Source: Candidimonas nitroreducens (GTDB lineage Bacteria > Pseudomonadota > Gammaproteobacteria > Burkholderiales > Burkholderiaceae_B). Taken from it: a DNA stretch of 64,000 bases. The first letter of the stretch is position 1, and the number at the start of each line of letters is the position of its first letter. Positions 24,352-34,071 of this stretch are shown here, one piece after another. A program made the position numbers and the translations under genes. The notes beneath the pieces were generated by a model. That model did not search any database. It worked only from the letters and a program-made list of their open reading frames with translations, and was not told the DNA's origin. The stretch is taken from assembly GCF_002209565.1 (NCBI RefSeq), contig NZ_NJIH01000009.1:248001-312000 (forward strand), in the 5' to 3' direction.

Positions 24352-27300
24352 ATGCACACGGTATCGAATCGCGGGACAGCAAGGCGGAATACGGCGACAC
24401 GCCATGCAACGAATGGGGCCAGGGCCGCAACTTTTAAGCCACAAGGCAACGGCGCGCGCGCCCTGCAGGCGACCCTGCTGGCAACGGCGCTGATGGGGGC
24501 GTATGGTACGGCTGGGGCCGCCGATGTAACGCTGCGTTGCACACCAGTGTGTGTGCCAGCTGATCCGACTTCGGGGGCAGACTACAGCAAGACGTCAACC
24601 AGTAATGCCGCTGACAGTAGTAACGATTGGGTGGTATACGGAAGTTCGGGAGCAAATTTCACGCTTGACGGCGGAACTGTGACTGCGACGGGCGCAAGAC
24701 TGCGCGGTGTACTCGCGACAGGAGCTTCCCAGATACTTATGAACGGGGTAGAGGTAGAAACCAACCCTACTGCTTACGACGCTAGCGCGGGTTGGGGGGC
24801 TCATGGTGTCCAGGCTGTGGGGGCTGGCAGTGTTGTTACTATCAACGACAGCAGCATTACGACTAATGGCCCAGGAACTAGGGCTGTTGCGGTATACAGC
24901 GAGGGTATTCAAGCTAGTGAAGGTGGTGCGGTAACGGGTGCAGGCAATACAATTTCGACGTCGGGTTCTGGCAGCTATGGCATCGAGGCTTTCGACGGCG
25001 GGACTATCAGTCTTACTGGCGGAACCATAACGACATCAGGTAAGTTGGCGTCGGGCGTGCGAACCTATACAGGCTCCGGTGCCACGCTAGGGGCCGGGGT
25101 TGTAACGCTTGACGGTACAACAATTAATACCAGTGGCGAAAGCGCCTCTGGCCTGCTTGCCGGTGATTCAGACGAACCTACCGCCGGTATTATTAATGCA
25201 ACTAACGTCACAATTAATACCACGGGGAAAAATTCAACTGGCATCCAAGCCAATTATGGCGAGGTGCACAGCACAGGCTCCACGATTACGACGTCCGGCA
25301 GTGGCGCTCATGCAGCAGAGGCTTTGAACGGATCTTCCATTACTCTAGACGGAGATACGCTAAGTGCTGGTCTCGGCTATGGACTTTATGCTAGTGGGGC
25401 TGGCTCCAGCATTACCGCGAACAACACCACAGTTGAAACGGCGAACGGGTCATATGGGGTTCTAGCGGAAAACGGTGGGCAGGTTAGTTTAAGTGGCGGC
25501 TCGGTAACCAATGCCGGCACGCTCGGTGACAAGATGACCATCTATGCGAATGGCGCGGGGACTTCAGTAACCACGCAGGACGTTGCCTTGACAAATGCGG
25601 CAGCCGGCGGCGGTACCGGTGACCTTTCTAATGTCGTGTCTGCTGCTTCCCAGGCCACAGTCACGTTGAATGGCGGCAGCGTGGTGTCCGAGGGTTCCAC
25701 CTTTGGCCGCGGCATTCTCGCCAGCGCTGGCGCAAGCGTCACCGCCAACGATGTAGATATTTCCACGATCGGCACGTTGTCCAATGCCGTGCATGCATAT
25801 AGTGGGCGACAGGATCTTGCTGACACTACCCCCGACACGCCATCCATTACGTTGAACGGTGCTACGGTAAGTACGACTGGCGCCAATAGCTATGGCCTGT
25901 TCGCTCAGAATAAGGGTTCGACTATTTCCGCGACTGGCAACACCATCGTTACAACCACAGGCGCCAACTCGTTCGGCGCTGTTGCTTATAACGGCGGGGC
26001 GTTGAATTTGGCCGGGGTTTCTGTGACGACTAGTGGCTCGGGTGCCGATGGCATAGCCATTAACGAATTACTTGGAGCCCAATCACCGGGACACGTGCCC
26101 ACTCCCAACTACGGGAGCACGCTCACCTTGAGCGATAGCAGTGTGACGTCGGAGAAGGCCAATGGCATTTACGTGGGTTCGGGTTCAAACGCCCTTATCA
26201 ACAACACGAATATTCTTGCGGCAAGGCACGGGGTAGTTGTTAAGGACGGCGCTAGCGTCGCAATGGCTGGCGGCTCGATTGCGTCGACTGGGGATGAACA
26301 GCATGCTGTCATGGTTGATGGAAGCAGTTCGTCGTTCAGTGCAAGCAATGTAGCCATAAGTGCCGCAGGCTCAATTGATAATCGAGGCGACGTCACTCAT
26401 GCGATCGACCTCACCAATGGCGCCACGGCCACAGTCACAGATGGCAGCATCAAGACGACCGGAGCCAATTTCACCACAGGCATTTTTGTCGCCACCAACA
26501 GTACGGCGACCGCCAACAATGTCGCTATTTCTACAACTGGGGATACCGGTGTAGGAGTACGTGCCTACAGTGCGTATGAAAAGGCATCCGAAATTCCAAT
26601 TGGAACGACCGCGTCTCAGACCGCGTACATCAATGGTGGTTCCATTACCACCAGCGGTGTCGAGAGCTACGGGCTTTGGGCCCAGGATATGGGCTCCCAC
26701 ATCGTGGCTGGCTCGTATACCGATCCGACGAACTCCTCTGTCACGCCTCTCACCATCACGACCAGCGGGAAGGATGCATACGGCGTAGCGGTATATGGCG
26801 GCGCGGATGCCTCGTTGACGGATGTCACCATCAATACTTCGGGCGTAGGCGCAAGTGGGGTCGCGCTCAATACCTTGGGATCCCGGTATCATCCGACAAG
26901 GGCTTCCAGTGTTGCCGCAACGTTCTCCATGTCGGGCGGCAGCATCAACACAACTGGTGCCGACACGGCGGCGGTGACCCTTCTGGATAGCGCCACGGCG
27001 AGCTTCTCGGGCACCACCCTGAATTCTGCCGGTGCAACGTTCACTTCAACGTTTGCCCAAGCGGGCCAGGCGCAGAGTATTACGCTGGGTAATGGTACCA
27101 GCGCGGTCAACAACAACGGCACGCTGCTCGGCGTGACGCGCACCGGCGACGGCGCGGACGGCACGATTACCCTGGCTCTGCAAGACGGCTCGTTTGCCCA
27201 GGGCAATGTGTACGACCCGACCGCTGCAGGTAAGGTCACGGTCACCAAGGGGGCCGATGCGCACTGGGCTGGCCTGGTGGTGGATTCCAGCACGCAGACG

Positions 27301-29301
27301 GTCGACCCTGACAGCAACCCCACGCAGACCGGCTTCAGCAGCGACGGCAATGTCATCATCGGCAGTACTACGCCGGTGGACTTTACCGGCACGACCAGCG
27401 TGGGCGGCGATTTCTCGGGCGCGACGGGCGGCAGCACGACGTTCTCGGGCCCCACCGACATTGCCGGCAACCTGATCGGTGCGCCAGGCTCGACGACAAA
27501 CTTCACCGACTCGGCCAATATCGGTTCGGTCACGGGCGGTTCGGGCTCTAGCATCAGCTTCACGGGCTCGTCGACCAACATCCAGGGCGATGTGTCGGGC
27601 AACCAGGGTACGCAGATCAACTTCAGCAAGGGCGGCAGCACCAACATCGGCGGCTCGATCAGCCTCAGCGGCAATGGCACCAGCACGCACGGCGGCACGA
27701 CCGACAACCCCATCATCGTGCAGGGTGACGTGAATGTGGGCAACGGAGCCCTGCTGGGCGGCAACATCATGTCCAACGGCTCCTTGGGCGGCTCCGGCGG
27801 CACGGTTGGGCCGGGCAATTCGGTGGGCGTGCAAAGCTATGCGAGCAGCGCGGGCTTTACGGGCAATTACTTTGCCGAAGTGAACGCGGCGGGCAAGTCC
27901 GACTTGCTGATCATCCGCTCGGGCAACTTCGACCTGTCGGGCATCGGTCTGACCGTCGGCCAGGAAAACCGCAACGGCGGCTACGTGCTGAACCATCGCT
28001 ACACCATCATCCAGACCCCGGGCGGGTCGGTGGTGAACAAGTTCGCCAGCACCGGCCTGGATTCCAGCTTCGACGGCACGCTGGTCAAACTGGATCCGAT
28101 CATCTACGACCCGCAGGACGTGCAGGTGACGCTGTCGGTGGACAATTCGGCCGTCGACAACAAGCGCGCGGGCCTGAGCAAGAATCAGAACGCCACGCTC
28201 GATGGCGTACTGTCGGTAGCCGGGCAAAACGCGGCGGCCGATGCGGCGCTGCAGTCCACGGATACGGGCGGGGTGCTGAACCAGCTGTCCGGCGAAGTGC
28301 ATGCCAGTACGCAGGCGGCACTGTTGAGCACGGGCGATCTGCTGGTGCGCACGCTGACCGACCGCATGCGGGCCAACCTCGGGGCTCCCATGGTTGCGGG
28401 GGCGCCGGTGGCCGCCGCGGGCGAACTGCCGTCCGGCGCAATGCCGCGTTCTTCGGCGCTGCCGTTGTGGGCCCAGGTAGTGGGCGATTGGCAGAGCTTA
28501 AAGGGCGGCAGCGACGGTGCGGCGAACAGCAAGCTCTCGCTGGCTGGCCTGTACCTGGGCGGTGATACGCAGGTCGGCACCAGTGGCTGGCGTGTCGGCG
28601 CGGCCCTGGGGTACACCAATGGCCGCCTGAACGTGGACGATCGCGATTCGCGCAGCGACCTCGACAGCTACACCGCGTCGATCTATGGCGGCAAGAGCTG
28701 GGAAGCAGGCAAGGGGCACGTCAATTTCCTGGCCGGTGCCGCTTACACCCGCAATAACGTCGACAGCCGCCGCAACGTCAACGTGGGAGGCAATCAGGCG
28801 CTGAAGGCTTCTTACCACGCCGATTCCGCGCAGTTGTTCACTGAATTGGGTTATGCGATGCCAATGAGCCGCAGCGCTAGCATAGAACCCTATGCGCGCC
28901 TGGCCTGGATCAACCAGCGTACCCAAAGCTTCGACGAGTCGGGCGGCCCTGCCGCGCTGCATGGCGACAGCAGCACCGACAACCTGACCACGCTGACCTT
29001 GGGCCTGCGCGGTGCGACCGAGCTTGCCGTGGGCGCGCATGCCGCCCGCCTGACGGGCGGCCTGGGCTGGCGCCATGCCGGCGGCGATGTGAACCCCAAG
29101 ACCAGCCTGTCGTTCATCCAGGGCTCGGGCACCAGCTTCAGCGTGGCCGGTGCGCCCATAGCCAAGGACGCCGCCGTGGTCGACCTGGGTGCCGAAATGG
29201 CGGTCGGCAAGCGCGCCGCCATGGGCTTGTCCTATAGCGGCCAGTACGGTGCGGGCAATGCCGACAGTGCCGGCAGCTTGTACCTGAAGATGCATTTCTA
29301 A
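24352..29301 (+). CDS. Autotransporter (type Va) with beta-helix passenger and C-terminal beta-barrel
   Basis: A 1649-residue surface protein. The ATG at 24352 follows AAGGAG. A long signal peptide (about 57 residues, ending GTAGAAD) precedes the passenger. The passenger is built of Thr/Ser/Gly-rich beta-helix coils, many with the TTSG...SYG pattern, and two related large modules (about 25.7-26.2 kb and 26.5-27.0 kb). An RGD tripeptide occurs at residues 678-680. The pertactin-like linker and barrel occupy about residues 1200-1649, with the barrel starting near PLWAQVVGDWQSLKGG (residue 1363) and ending LYLKMHF, a terminal Phe as expected for BamA recognition. GC content rises markedly after about 27.0 kb, suggesting a mosaic passenger. 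It is probably an adhesin. Confidence 0.92.
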   Translation: MHTVSNRGTARRNTATRHATNGARAATFKPQGNGARALQATLLATALMGAYGTAGAADVTLRCTPVCVPADPTSGADYSKTSTSNAADSSNDWVVYGSSGANFTLDGGTVTATGARLRGVLATGASQILMNGVEVETNPTAYDASAGWGAHGVQAVGAGSVVTINDSSITTNGPGTRAVAVYSEGIQASEGGAVTGAGNTISTSGSGSYGIEAFDGGTISLTGGTITTSGKLASGVRTYTGSGATLGAGVVTLDGTTINTSGESASGLLAGDSDEPTAGIINATNVTINTTGKNSTGIQANYGEVHSTGSTITTSGSGAHAAEALNGSSITLDGDTLSAGLGYGLYASGAGSSITANNTTVETANGSYGVLAENGGQVSLSGGSVTNAGTLGDKMTIYANGAGTSVTTQDVALTNAAAGGGTGDLSNVVSAASQATVTLNGGSVVSEGSTFGRGILASAGASVTANDVDISTIGTLSNAVHAYSGRQDLADTTPDTPSITLNGATVSTTGANSYGLFAQNKGSTISATGNTIVTTTGANSFGAVAYNGGALNLAGVSVTTSGSGADGIAINELLGAQSPGHVPTPNYGSTLTLSDSSVTSEKANGIYVGSGSNALINNTNILAARHGVVVKDGASVAMAGGSIASTGDEQHAVMVDGSSSSFSASNVAISAAGSIDNRGDVTHAIDLTNGATATVTDGSIKTTGANFTTGIFVATNSTATANNVAISTTGDTGVGVRAYSAYEKASEIPIGTTASQTAYINGGSITTSGVESYGLWAQDMGSHIVAGSYTDPTNSSVTPLTITTSGKDAYGVAVYGGADASLTDVTINTSGVGASGVALNTLGSRYHPTRASSVAATFSMSGGSINTTGADTAAVTLLDSATASFSGTTLNSAGATFTSTFAQAGQAQSITLGNGTSAVNNNGTLLGVTRTGDGADGTITLALQDGSFAQGNVYDPTAAGKVTVTKGADAHWAGLVVDSSTQTVDPDSNPTQTGFSSDGNVIIGSTTPVDFTGTTSVGGDFSGATGGSTTFSGPTDIAGNLIGAPGSTTNFTDSANIGSVTGGSGSSISFTGSSTNIQGDVSGNQGTQINFSKGGSTNIGGSISLSGNGTSTHGGTTDNPIIVQGDVNVGNGALLGGNIMSNGSLGGSGGTVGPGNSVGVQSYASSAGFTGNYFAEVNAAGKSDLLIIRSGNFDLSGIGLTVGQENRNGGYVLNHRYTIIQTPGGSVVNKFASTGLDSSFDGTLVKLDPIIYDPQDVQVTLSVDNSAVDNKRAGLSKNQNATLDGVLSVAGQNAAADAALQSTDTGGVLNQLSGEVHASTQAALLSTGDLLVRTLTDRMRANLGAPMVAGAPVAAAGELPSGAMPRSSALPLWAQVVGDWQSLKGGSDGAANSKLSLAGLYLGGDTQVGTSGWRVGAALGYTNGRLNVDDRDSRSDLDSYTASIYGGKSWEAGKGHVNFLAGAAYTRNNVDSRRNVNVGGNQALKASYHADSAQLFTELGYAMPMSRSASIEPYARLAWINQRTQSFDESGGPAALHGDSSTDNLTTLTLGLRGATELAVGAHAARLTGGLGWRHAGGDVNPKTSLSFIQGSGTSFSVAGAPIAKDAAVVDLGAEMAVGKRAAMGLSYSGQYGAGNADSAGSLYLKMHF

Positions 29302-29324
29302 GCGTCTTCGCAGTAGTCGTGCCT

Positions 29325-29362
29325 GCAGCGGGGCGCATCGCAAGATGCGCCCCGCTGCGTTT
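29325..29362 (+). terminator. Strong hairpin terminator after the autotransporter
   Basis: A perfect 15-bp GC-rich stem (29325-29339 with 29344-29358) is closed by a GCAA tetraloop and followed by GTTT. It begins 23 bases after the autotransporter stop. Confidence 0.8.
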
Positions 29363-29558
29363 GGGGGGACATCGGAGGTGCGCCGTTGCTGGGCATCTCG
29401 CAGCGCCGCTGCAGGCTTGCCATGGGCTTGCGGCTGCGAACCCATGGCTGCGGGCCATACGGCTTGAAACCATACAGTAGAATAGCCAGGACGGTGCGTG
29501 GCTACGCTGTGTCGCGGCGCCTGCGCCGCCATCCCTGTGTCCTACGCCGGAGCTCGGA

Positions 29559-30170
29559 ATGACGCGCAGCAAGCCAGCGGTATCCGCCAAGAATCCGCCA
29601 GCCTCAAGCCAGGCTGGCCTGTCTGGCTCGGGCCACCCCGAGGCCGACGGTTTCATCGAATTCTGGCGCTATGCGGGCCCGGCGGCCTGGTTCACCAAGA
29701 ATTCCGATTTCGACGCCACGCTGCGTGAACGCTTTCTTGATCTGCATTGGTCGGTTGCGCGCTGCGAGCGCGAGCAGTGGCTGGACAGCGCCTATGGCGG
29801 CCTGGCGCTGGTCTTGCTGCTGGATCAGTTTCCACGCAATGCCTTTCGCGGCACCGGCCATATGTATGCCACCGATCCGCTGGCGCGCCGCTACGCGCGA
29901 GCGGCGATCGTGGCCGGCGCCGTGCCGGCGGTCGACGCAGACCTGCGGCCTTTCCTGTTCCTGCCCTTCATGCATTCCGAGCTGCTGCACGACCAGCACT
30001 ACAGCCTGGAGCTGTATCGCGCGCATTGCCCGCAAAACCTGGATTTTGCGCTGGAACACTGCGACATCATCGACAAGTTCGGGCGTTTCCCGCACCGCAA
30101 CCGCGAACTGGGCCGCAGCACCACACCGGCCGAGCAGCGCTATTTGGAGTCTGGAGGTTTCGCCGGCTGA
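29559..30170 (+). CDS. DUF924 family protein
   Basis: A 203-residue soluble alpha-helical protein with the DUF924 landmarks FWRYAGPAAWFTKNSDFD, LVLLLDQFPRNAFRGT, RPFLFLPFMHSE and the C-terminal DIIDKFGRFPHRNRELGR. The family is widespread in proteobacteria and has a TPR-like helical fold; its biochemical role is not established. It carries an extra 28-residue Ala/Ser/Pro-rich N-terminus. It appears to be a single-gene unit after the autotransporter terminator. Confidence 0.85.
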   Translation: MTRSKPAVSAKNPPASSQAGLSGSGHPEADGFIEFWRYAGPAAWFTKNSDFDATLRERFLDLHWSVARCEREQWLDSAYGGLALVLLLDQFPRNAFRGTGHMYATDPLARRYARAAIVAGAVPAVDADLRPFLFLPFMHSELLHDQHYSLELYRAHCPQNLDFALEHCDIIDKFGRFPHRNRELGRSTTPAEQRYLESGGFAG

Positions 30171-30174
30171 TACG

Positions 30175-30285
30175 GGTTTGCGATCAACGAGATAACGGTG
30201 CTGCTGCGCCTTGCCTTACGGCTTGCACTGTTCCCCGGCTTCGCGCCTTGTTCTCTCAGTGCGGTTGCCGTTTTGATCGCAAACC
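30175..30285. repeat. 13-bp perfect inverted repeat bounding a 111-bp segment
   Basis: GGTTTGCGATCAA (30175-30187) and TTGATCGCAAACC (30273-30285) are perfectly complementary and separated by 85 bases. Shorter inverted pieces (AACGG/CCGTT) lie just inside. It sits five bases after the DUF924 stop. It could be a small mobile-element relic or a structured 3' UTR. Confidence 0.6.
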
Positions 30286-30358
30286 GGGGTGAACCGCCAT
30301 CACCGACCTTGCGGCCCCGTGTTCCCGAGCCCCCGCCGCCGCAACACACACGGAAGAA

Positions 30359-33325
30359 ATGCACATGGATCATCTCGATGCTTCGCGCCGCAGGTTCTTG
30401 AAGACTACCGTCATCGCCGGGGTCACCGCCTACATCGCGCCGTTCGGTTCGCAGGCCTATGCCGCCTTGTTCGAGGAAAAGCTGCTGACGCCCGTCGCAT
30501 GGGATCCGGCCGCCCAGCGTGCGCGCTTCCGTGTCGACGGCATGGCCAAGGTAACCGGCTCCAAGATCTTCGCGCGCGACATCCGCGCGCGCGACATGCC
30601 GCACTGGCCGCAACAGCAGAGCCATGCGTTTTTTCTGCGCGCCACGCATGCCGACGCGCTTTACCAGGGTTTCGACCTGGGCCGCCTGGACGGCGCCTTG
30701 AAACCGGATCGTGTCGTTACCGCCGACGACCTGAAACGCGATGGCGTGGCCTTCACCGACTTCTATGGCGAGGACATGCTGCTGCCGCCCGGCAAGACGC
30801 CGGCGTACCTGGGGCATGCGGTGGCCATACTGATCTACCACGACTTCGGGCGCTACAGCCAGGCGCGCAGCGCCTTGCAGTTCCAGAATGACGTGCTGCG
30901 CTACGGCGCGCACACCGGCCCGCTGCAGCGCGACCCGTGGGGCGTGTTCCGCTTCGTGCGCGTGGGCGGCGCCACGCCCGATGCCGACGATGTGTATTCC
31001 AGCTTGCGGGACGCGCCGGTGTTTCCCAGCCAGATGCGCAAGCACCTACCGGTATGGCCCGACGGCAAGAACCACGGCAAGCTCGATGAGCAGGGCATGT
31101 ACTACGCGCAGCGCATCCGCGACGAGCTCGATCGCCCGCCCGCGGACTGGCTGGTGATGGCGCGCCGCTACCAGACCCAGTCGGTCGATACGGCGGCGCT
31201 GGAACCCGACAATGCCAATTGCTGGTACGACGCCCAGGGCCAGGCGCTGCACATGGTGGTGCCCACGCAGTCGCCCACCGAGGTGGCCGAGACCGCGGCG
31301 GCCATGATGGCCAAGACCCGCTTTCCGGTGCGCAGCATCTTCCTTCATCCTTGCTATACCGTGGGCTATGGCTCGAAGGATCATTGCAATATGCCGTTCT
31401 ATGGCCTGGCCTGTGCGCTGTACGGCGACGGTCGGCCGGTGCGGCTGGCCAACGACCGCTACGAGCAGTTCCAGACGGCGCTCAAGCGCCACGCCTTCGA
31501 CATGCGCTATCGGCTGGCGGTGGATCGCAAGACCGGCCTGTTCCAGTCTTTCGCGGCCGACCTGGTGGCCAATGGCGGCGGCCGCTGCAATTTCTCGCCC
31601 TCGGTGGCGATGGTCGGCGCGACCGCGGCCCAGTCCATCTACTATCTGCCCAAGTCGGATCTGACCGCGCGCGCCGACGCCAGCCGGGCCGTGGACGCGG
31701 GCTCGGCGCGCGGCTACGGCACGCTGCAGTCCATGGTCGCCACCGAGTTGATGGTCGATGAGCTGGCGCAGCAGCTGGGCATGGATGCGATCGAGCTGCG
31801 TCTGAAGAATGTGCTCAAGACCGGCATGAAGAACACCCAGGGGGCCATCCCCGCCGGCGCGGTGCGCGCCGACGAGGTGTTGCGCCAGGCGCGTGCGCAT
31901 CCGCTATGGACGGGGCGCGAGCAGCGCAAGCAAGAGTACGAGGCCGCCCACCCCGGGCGCTTGTACGGCGTGGGTTTTGCCTGTGTGCAGAAGGACTTCG
32001 GCACCGGCGCCGAGTCGTCTTTCGCCAAGGTAGAGATTGCGCCCGACGGCAAGGTGCTGCTGCGCCATAGCGGCACCGAGATCGGCACCGGCATGAGCAC
32101 CTCGCAGGCCATTGCCTGTGTGCGCTGGCTGGGCTCACCCGCCACCGACCTGGGCTATGCCATTACGCAGTGGCCCGAGCTGCCCATGAAGACCAGCGGC
32201 GACCCGTATCTAATGAGCCAGGCCGAGCAGGACAAGGCGCAGGCCGACCCGCTCTGGACGCCGGCCATCGCCTCGCCGGCCAGCGCCTCCAATTCGGCGT
32301 TCTATTACACGCACAGCACGCGCGAGGCCTGTAGGCTGATCTTCCGCCACGGCCTGTGGCCGGCCGCCATGGCGCTCTGGAGCCGCGGCGTGGGGGGCGG
32401 CGCCGCTGCCCCGTACGCGGTGCGCGAAGAAGACGCGCGCTGGGAGCAGGGCCTGCTTACGGCCAACGGCATGCCTGGCCTGAGTCTGCAGCAGCTGGCG
32501 CGCAAGGCCCACGAGATGGGCGCTGTGACCGGCGCGGTGGTGCATGTCTTCAATCGCTGGGAATGGGCGCAGGCGGATTTCACGATAGACGGGCGGGCCG
32601 AGCGCCTGCCGGCCGACGGCATCGCGCTGCGCCATGGGTCGGGCGGGGCGGCGGCGCATCAGGGACGGTCGAAGGGCGCCACGGTGACGCCCGCCGCGCC
32701 CGCAACCGCCGAGGCGACAGCCGGTATAGCAGCCGGTATAGCAGCCGGTGTAGCAGACGGCCAGATGGGGCAGCCCGCCGCGAACGCTGGGCCGCCGCAG
32801 GCCTCCGGGCCGGGCGGCTATCGCTGCATCGGCCGCGATGCCGCGCATTATCCGCCAGTGCAGCGCAATAACGCCGGGGTCACGTATTACAGCGCCATGG
32901 GTTCGCTGGCCGAGCTGGCGGTGGATACTGCCAGCGGCAAGGTCGAGCTGCTGACCCACCATTCGGTCATCGAGTGCGGCAACTTGCTGTCGCGCGACCT
33001 GGTGGCCGGCCAGATCGAGGGCGGCATCGCCATGGGCATAGGCCACGCGCTGTATGAGTACCTGCCGCTGTATGAAGACGGGCCGGGCAACGGCACCTGG
33101 AATTTCAATCGCTATCACGTGCCGCGAGCCTCCGAGGTCGCGCTGTGGTCGCAAACCCACGAGATCCTGCCGCCGCTATCGGATACCGATCCGCCCAAGG
33201 GTATGGCCGAAGTGGCCATGATCCCGATCGTCGGCGCCATCGTCAACGGCCTGGCGCACGCCGTCGGCCGCCGCTACACCAGCCTGCCGGTCACGGCCGA
33301 TCAAATTATGGAGGCGCTGGCATGA
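30359..33325 (+). CDS. Tat-exported molybdopterin-binding subunit of a xanthine/aldehyde oxidase-family dehydrogenase (IorB-like)
   Basis: A 988-residue catalytic subunit. The N-terminus has a Tat signal (SRRRFLKTTVIAG...AYA), placing the enzyme at the periplasmic face. Molybdenum-hydroxylase motifs run through the protein: AKVTGSKIFARDI, GSARGYGTLQSMVATELMVDELA, EIGTGMSTSQAIA and a C-terminal PPKGMAEVAMIP with the catalytic glutamate near residue 951. It resembles isoquinoline 1-oxidoreductase-type enzymes, where this subunit, a 2Fe-2S subunit and a c-type cytochrome form a membrane-linked dehydrogenase. A low-complexity Ala/Gly insert of about 60 residues (near 780-820) carries a 12-bp DNA repeat. 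The stop overlaps the next start (ATGA). Confidence 0.9.
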   Translation: MHMDHLDASRRRFLKTTVIAGVTAYIAPFGSQAYAALFEEKLLTPVAWDPAAQRARFRVDGMAKVTGSKIFARDIRARDMPHWPQQQSHAFFLRATHADALYQGFDLGRLDGALKPDRVVTADDLKRDGVAFTDFYGEDMLLPPGKTPAYLGHAVAILIYHDFGRYSQARSALQFQNDVLRYGAHTGPLQRDPWGVFRFVRVGGATPDADDVYSSLRDAPVFPSQMRKHLPVWPDGKNHGKLDEQGMYYAQRIRDELDRPPADWLVMARRYQTQSVDTAALEPDNANCWYDAQGQALHMVVPTQSPTEVAETAAAMMAKTRFPVRSIFLHPCYTVGYGSKDHCNMPFYGLACALYGDGRPVRLANDRYEQFQTALKRHAFDMRYRLAVDRKTGLFQSFAADLVANGGGRCNFSPSVAMVGATAAQSIYYLPKSDLTARADASRAVDAGSARGYGTLQSMVATELMVDELAQQLGMDAIELRLKNVLKTGMKNTQGAIPAGAVRADEVLRQARAHPLWTGREQRKQEYEAAHPGRLYGVGFACVQKDFGTGAESSFAKVEIAPDGKVLLRHSGTEIGTGMSTSQAIACVRWLGSPATDLGYAITQWPELPMKTSGDPYLMSQAEQDKAQADPLWTPAIASPASASNSAFYYTHSTREACRLIFRHGLWPAAMALWSRGVGGGAAAPYAVREEDARWEQGLLTANGMPGLSLQQLARKAHEMGAVTGAVVHVFNRWEWAQADFTIDGRAERLPADGIALRHGSGGAAAHQGRSKGATVTPAAPATAEATAGIAAGIAAGVADGQMGQPAANAGPPQASGPGGYRCIGRDAAHYPPVQRNNAGVTYYSAMGSLAELAVDTASGKVELLTHHSVIECGNLLSRDLVAGQIEGGIAMGIGHALYEYLPLYEDGPGNGTWNFNRYHVPRASEVALWSQTHEILPPLSDTDPPKGMAEVAMIPIVGAIVNGLAHAVGRRYTSLPVTADQIMEALA
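32720..32755 (+). repeat. Three 12-bp tandem repeats inside the molybdenum hydroxylase gene
   Basis: GCCGGTATAGCA at 32720 and 32732 and a one-base variant at 32744. The 12-base period keeps frame and encodes repeated Ala-Gly-Ile-Ala, so copy-number change would lengthen or shorten a surface linker without breaking the protein. Confidence 0.85.
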
Positions 33326-34071
33326 GTACGTCCGAGATGAGCACGTCCGTGACATCGGCGGCCGCCGCGGCTTCCACAACCGCTTCTGCAGCAGCTTCCA
33401 CAACGGCTTCTGCAACCGCTCCCGCGACGGCTACCGCAACGCAGGGCGCCGCGCCCGCCGTCGCCGCGGCTCCGAGCCGCGCCGTTTCCATGACGATCAA
33501 TGGCCAGGCGGTGGGCCCGTTCCAGGTTCCCGAAACCCTGATGCTGATCGACTACCTGCACGAGTACGCGGGCCTGACCGGTTCGCGCCTGGGCTGCGGA
33601 CAGGGCATCTGCCATGCCTGTGTGGTGATCCTGGATCAGCCCGACGGCACCAGCGTAGAGATGCGCAGCTGCATCACCGGCGCGGCGTATTTCCAGGGCA
33701 AGAAGATCCGCACCATAGAAGGCCATGCGCAGCGCAATGCCGCGGGCGAAGTCACTGCGCTATCGCCGGTGCAGCAGAAATTCCTCGAGTTCTACAGCTT
33801 CCAGTGCGGCTACTGTACGCCGGGCTTCGTGAACGCGGCCACGGTGCTGCTGGAGCGCCTAGCGCGCCAGCCGATCGCAAAAGACCAGGTGGAAAGCGTC
33901 GTGACCCAGGCGCTGGACAGCCACATCTGCCGCTGCACCGGCTATGTGCGCTATCACCGGGCGGTGCGCGACCTGGTGCTGTCGACTCCCGGCCTGACCA
34001 AGGACGGTGGCCAAGACAAGCTCAAGCAAGACGTTGCGGTAGAGTCCAAGGAGAGCGGCCATGGCAAATAA
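33322..34071 (+). CDS. 2Fe-2S subunit of the molybdenum hydroxylase (IorA-like)
   Basis: A 249-residue protein starting at the ATG overlapping the previous stop. Residues 55-215 form the standard two-domain iron-sulfur subunit: plant-type cluster ligands Cys92, Cys97, Cys100 and Cys117 (GCGQGICHAC...RSC) and the helical-domain cluster ligands Cys162, Cys165, Cys203 and Cys205 (CGYC...CRC). It passes electrons from the molybdenum site to the cytochrome. The first 50 residues are an unusual Ser/Thr/Ala-rich extension built on a 24-bp DNA repeat; no Tat signal is present, so it is probably exported bound to the large subunit. Confidence 0.9.
   Translation: MSTSEMSTSVTSAAAAASTTASAAASTTASATAPATATATQGAAPAVAAAPSRAVSMTINGQAVGPFQVPETLMLIDYLHEYAGLTGSRLGCGQGICHACVVILDQPDGTSVEMRSCITGAAYFQGKKIRTIEGHAQRNAAGEVTALSPVQQKFLEFYSFQCGYCTPGFVNAATVLLERLARQPIAKDQVESVVTQALDSHICRCTGYVRYHRAVRDLVLSTPGLTKDGGQDKLKQDVAVESKESGHGK
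33370..33417 (+). repeat. Two 24-bp direct repeats at the start of the 2Fe-2S subunit gene
   Basis: 33370-33393 and 33394-33417 differ at only three positions. They encode Ala-Ser-Thr-Thr-Ala-Ser-Ala-Ala/Thr in frame. Together with the 12-bp repeat upstream, they show low-complexity growth in both enzyme subunits. Confidence 0.85.

Noticed and set aside
26889-27818. A 309-codon Pro/Val/Leu-rich minus-strand frame opposite the autotransporter
   Set aside because: It arises from the antisense of Gly/Thr/Ser coils; no start signal or domain.
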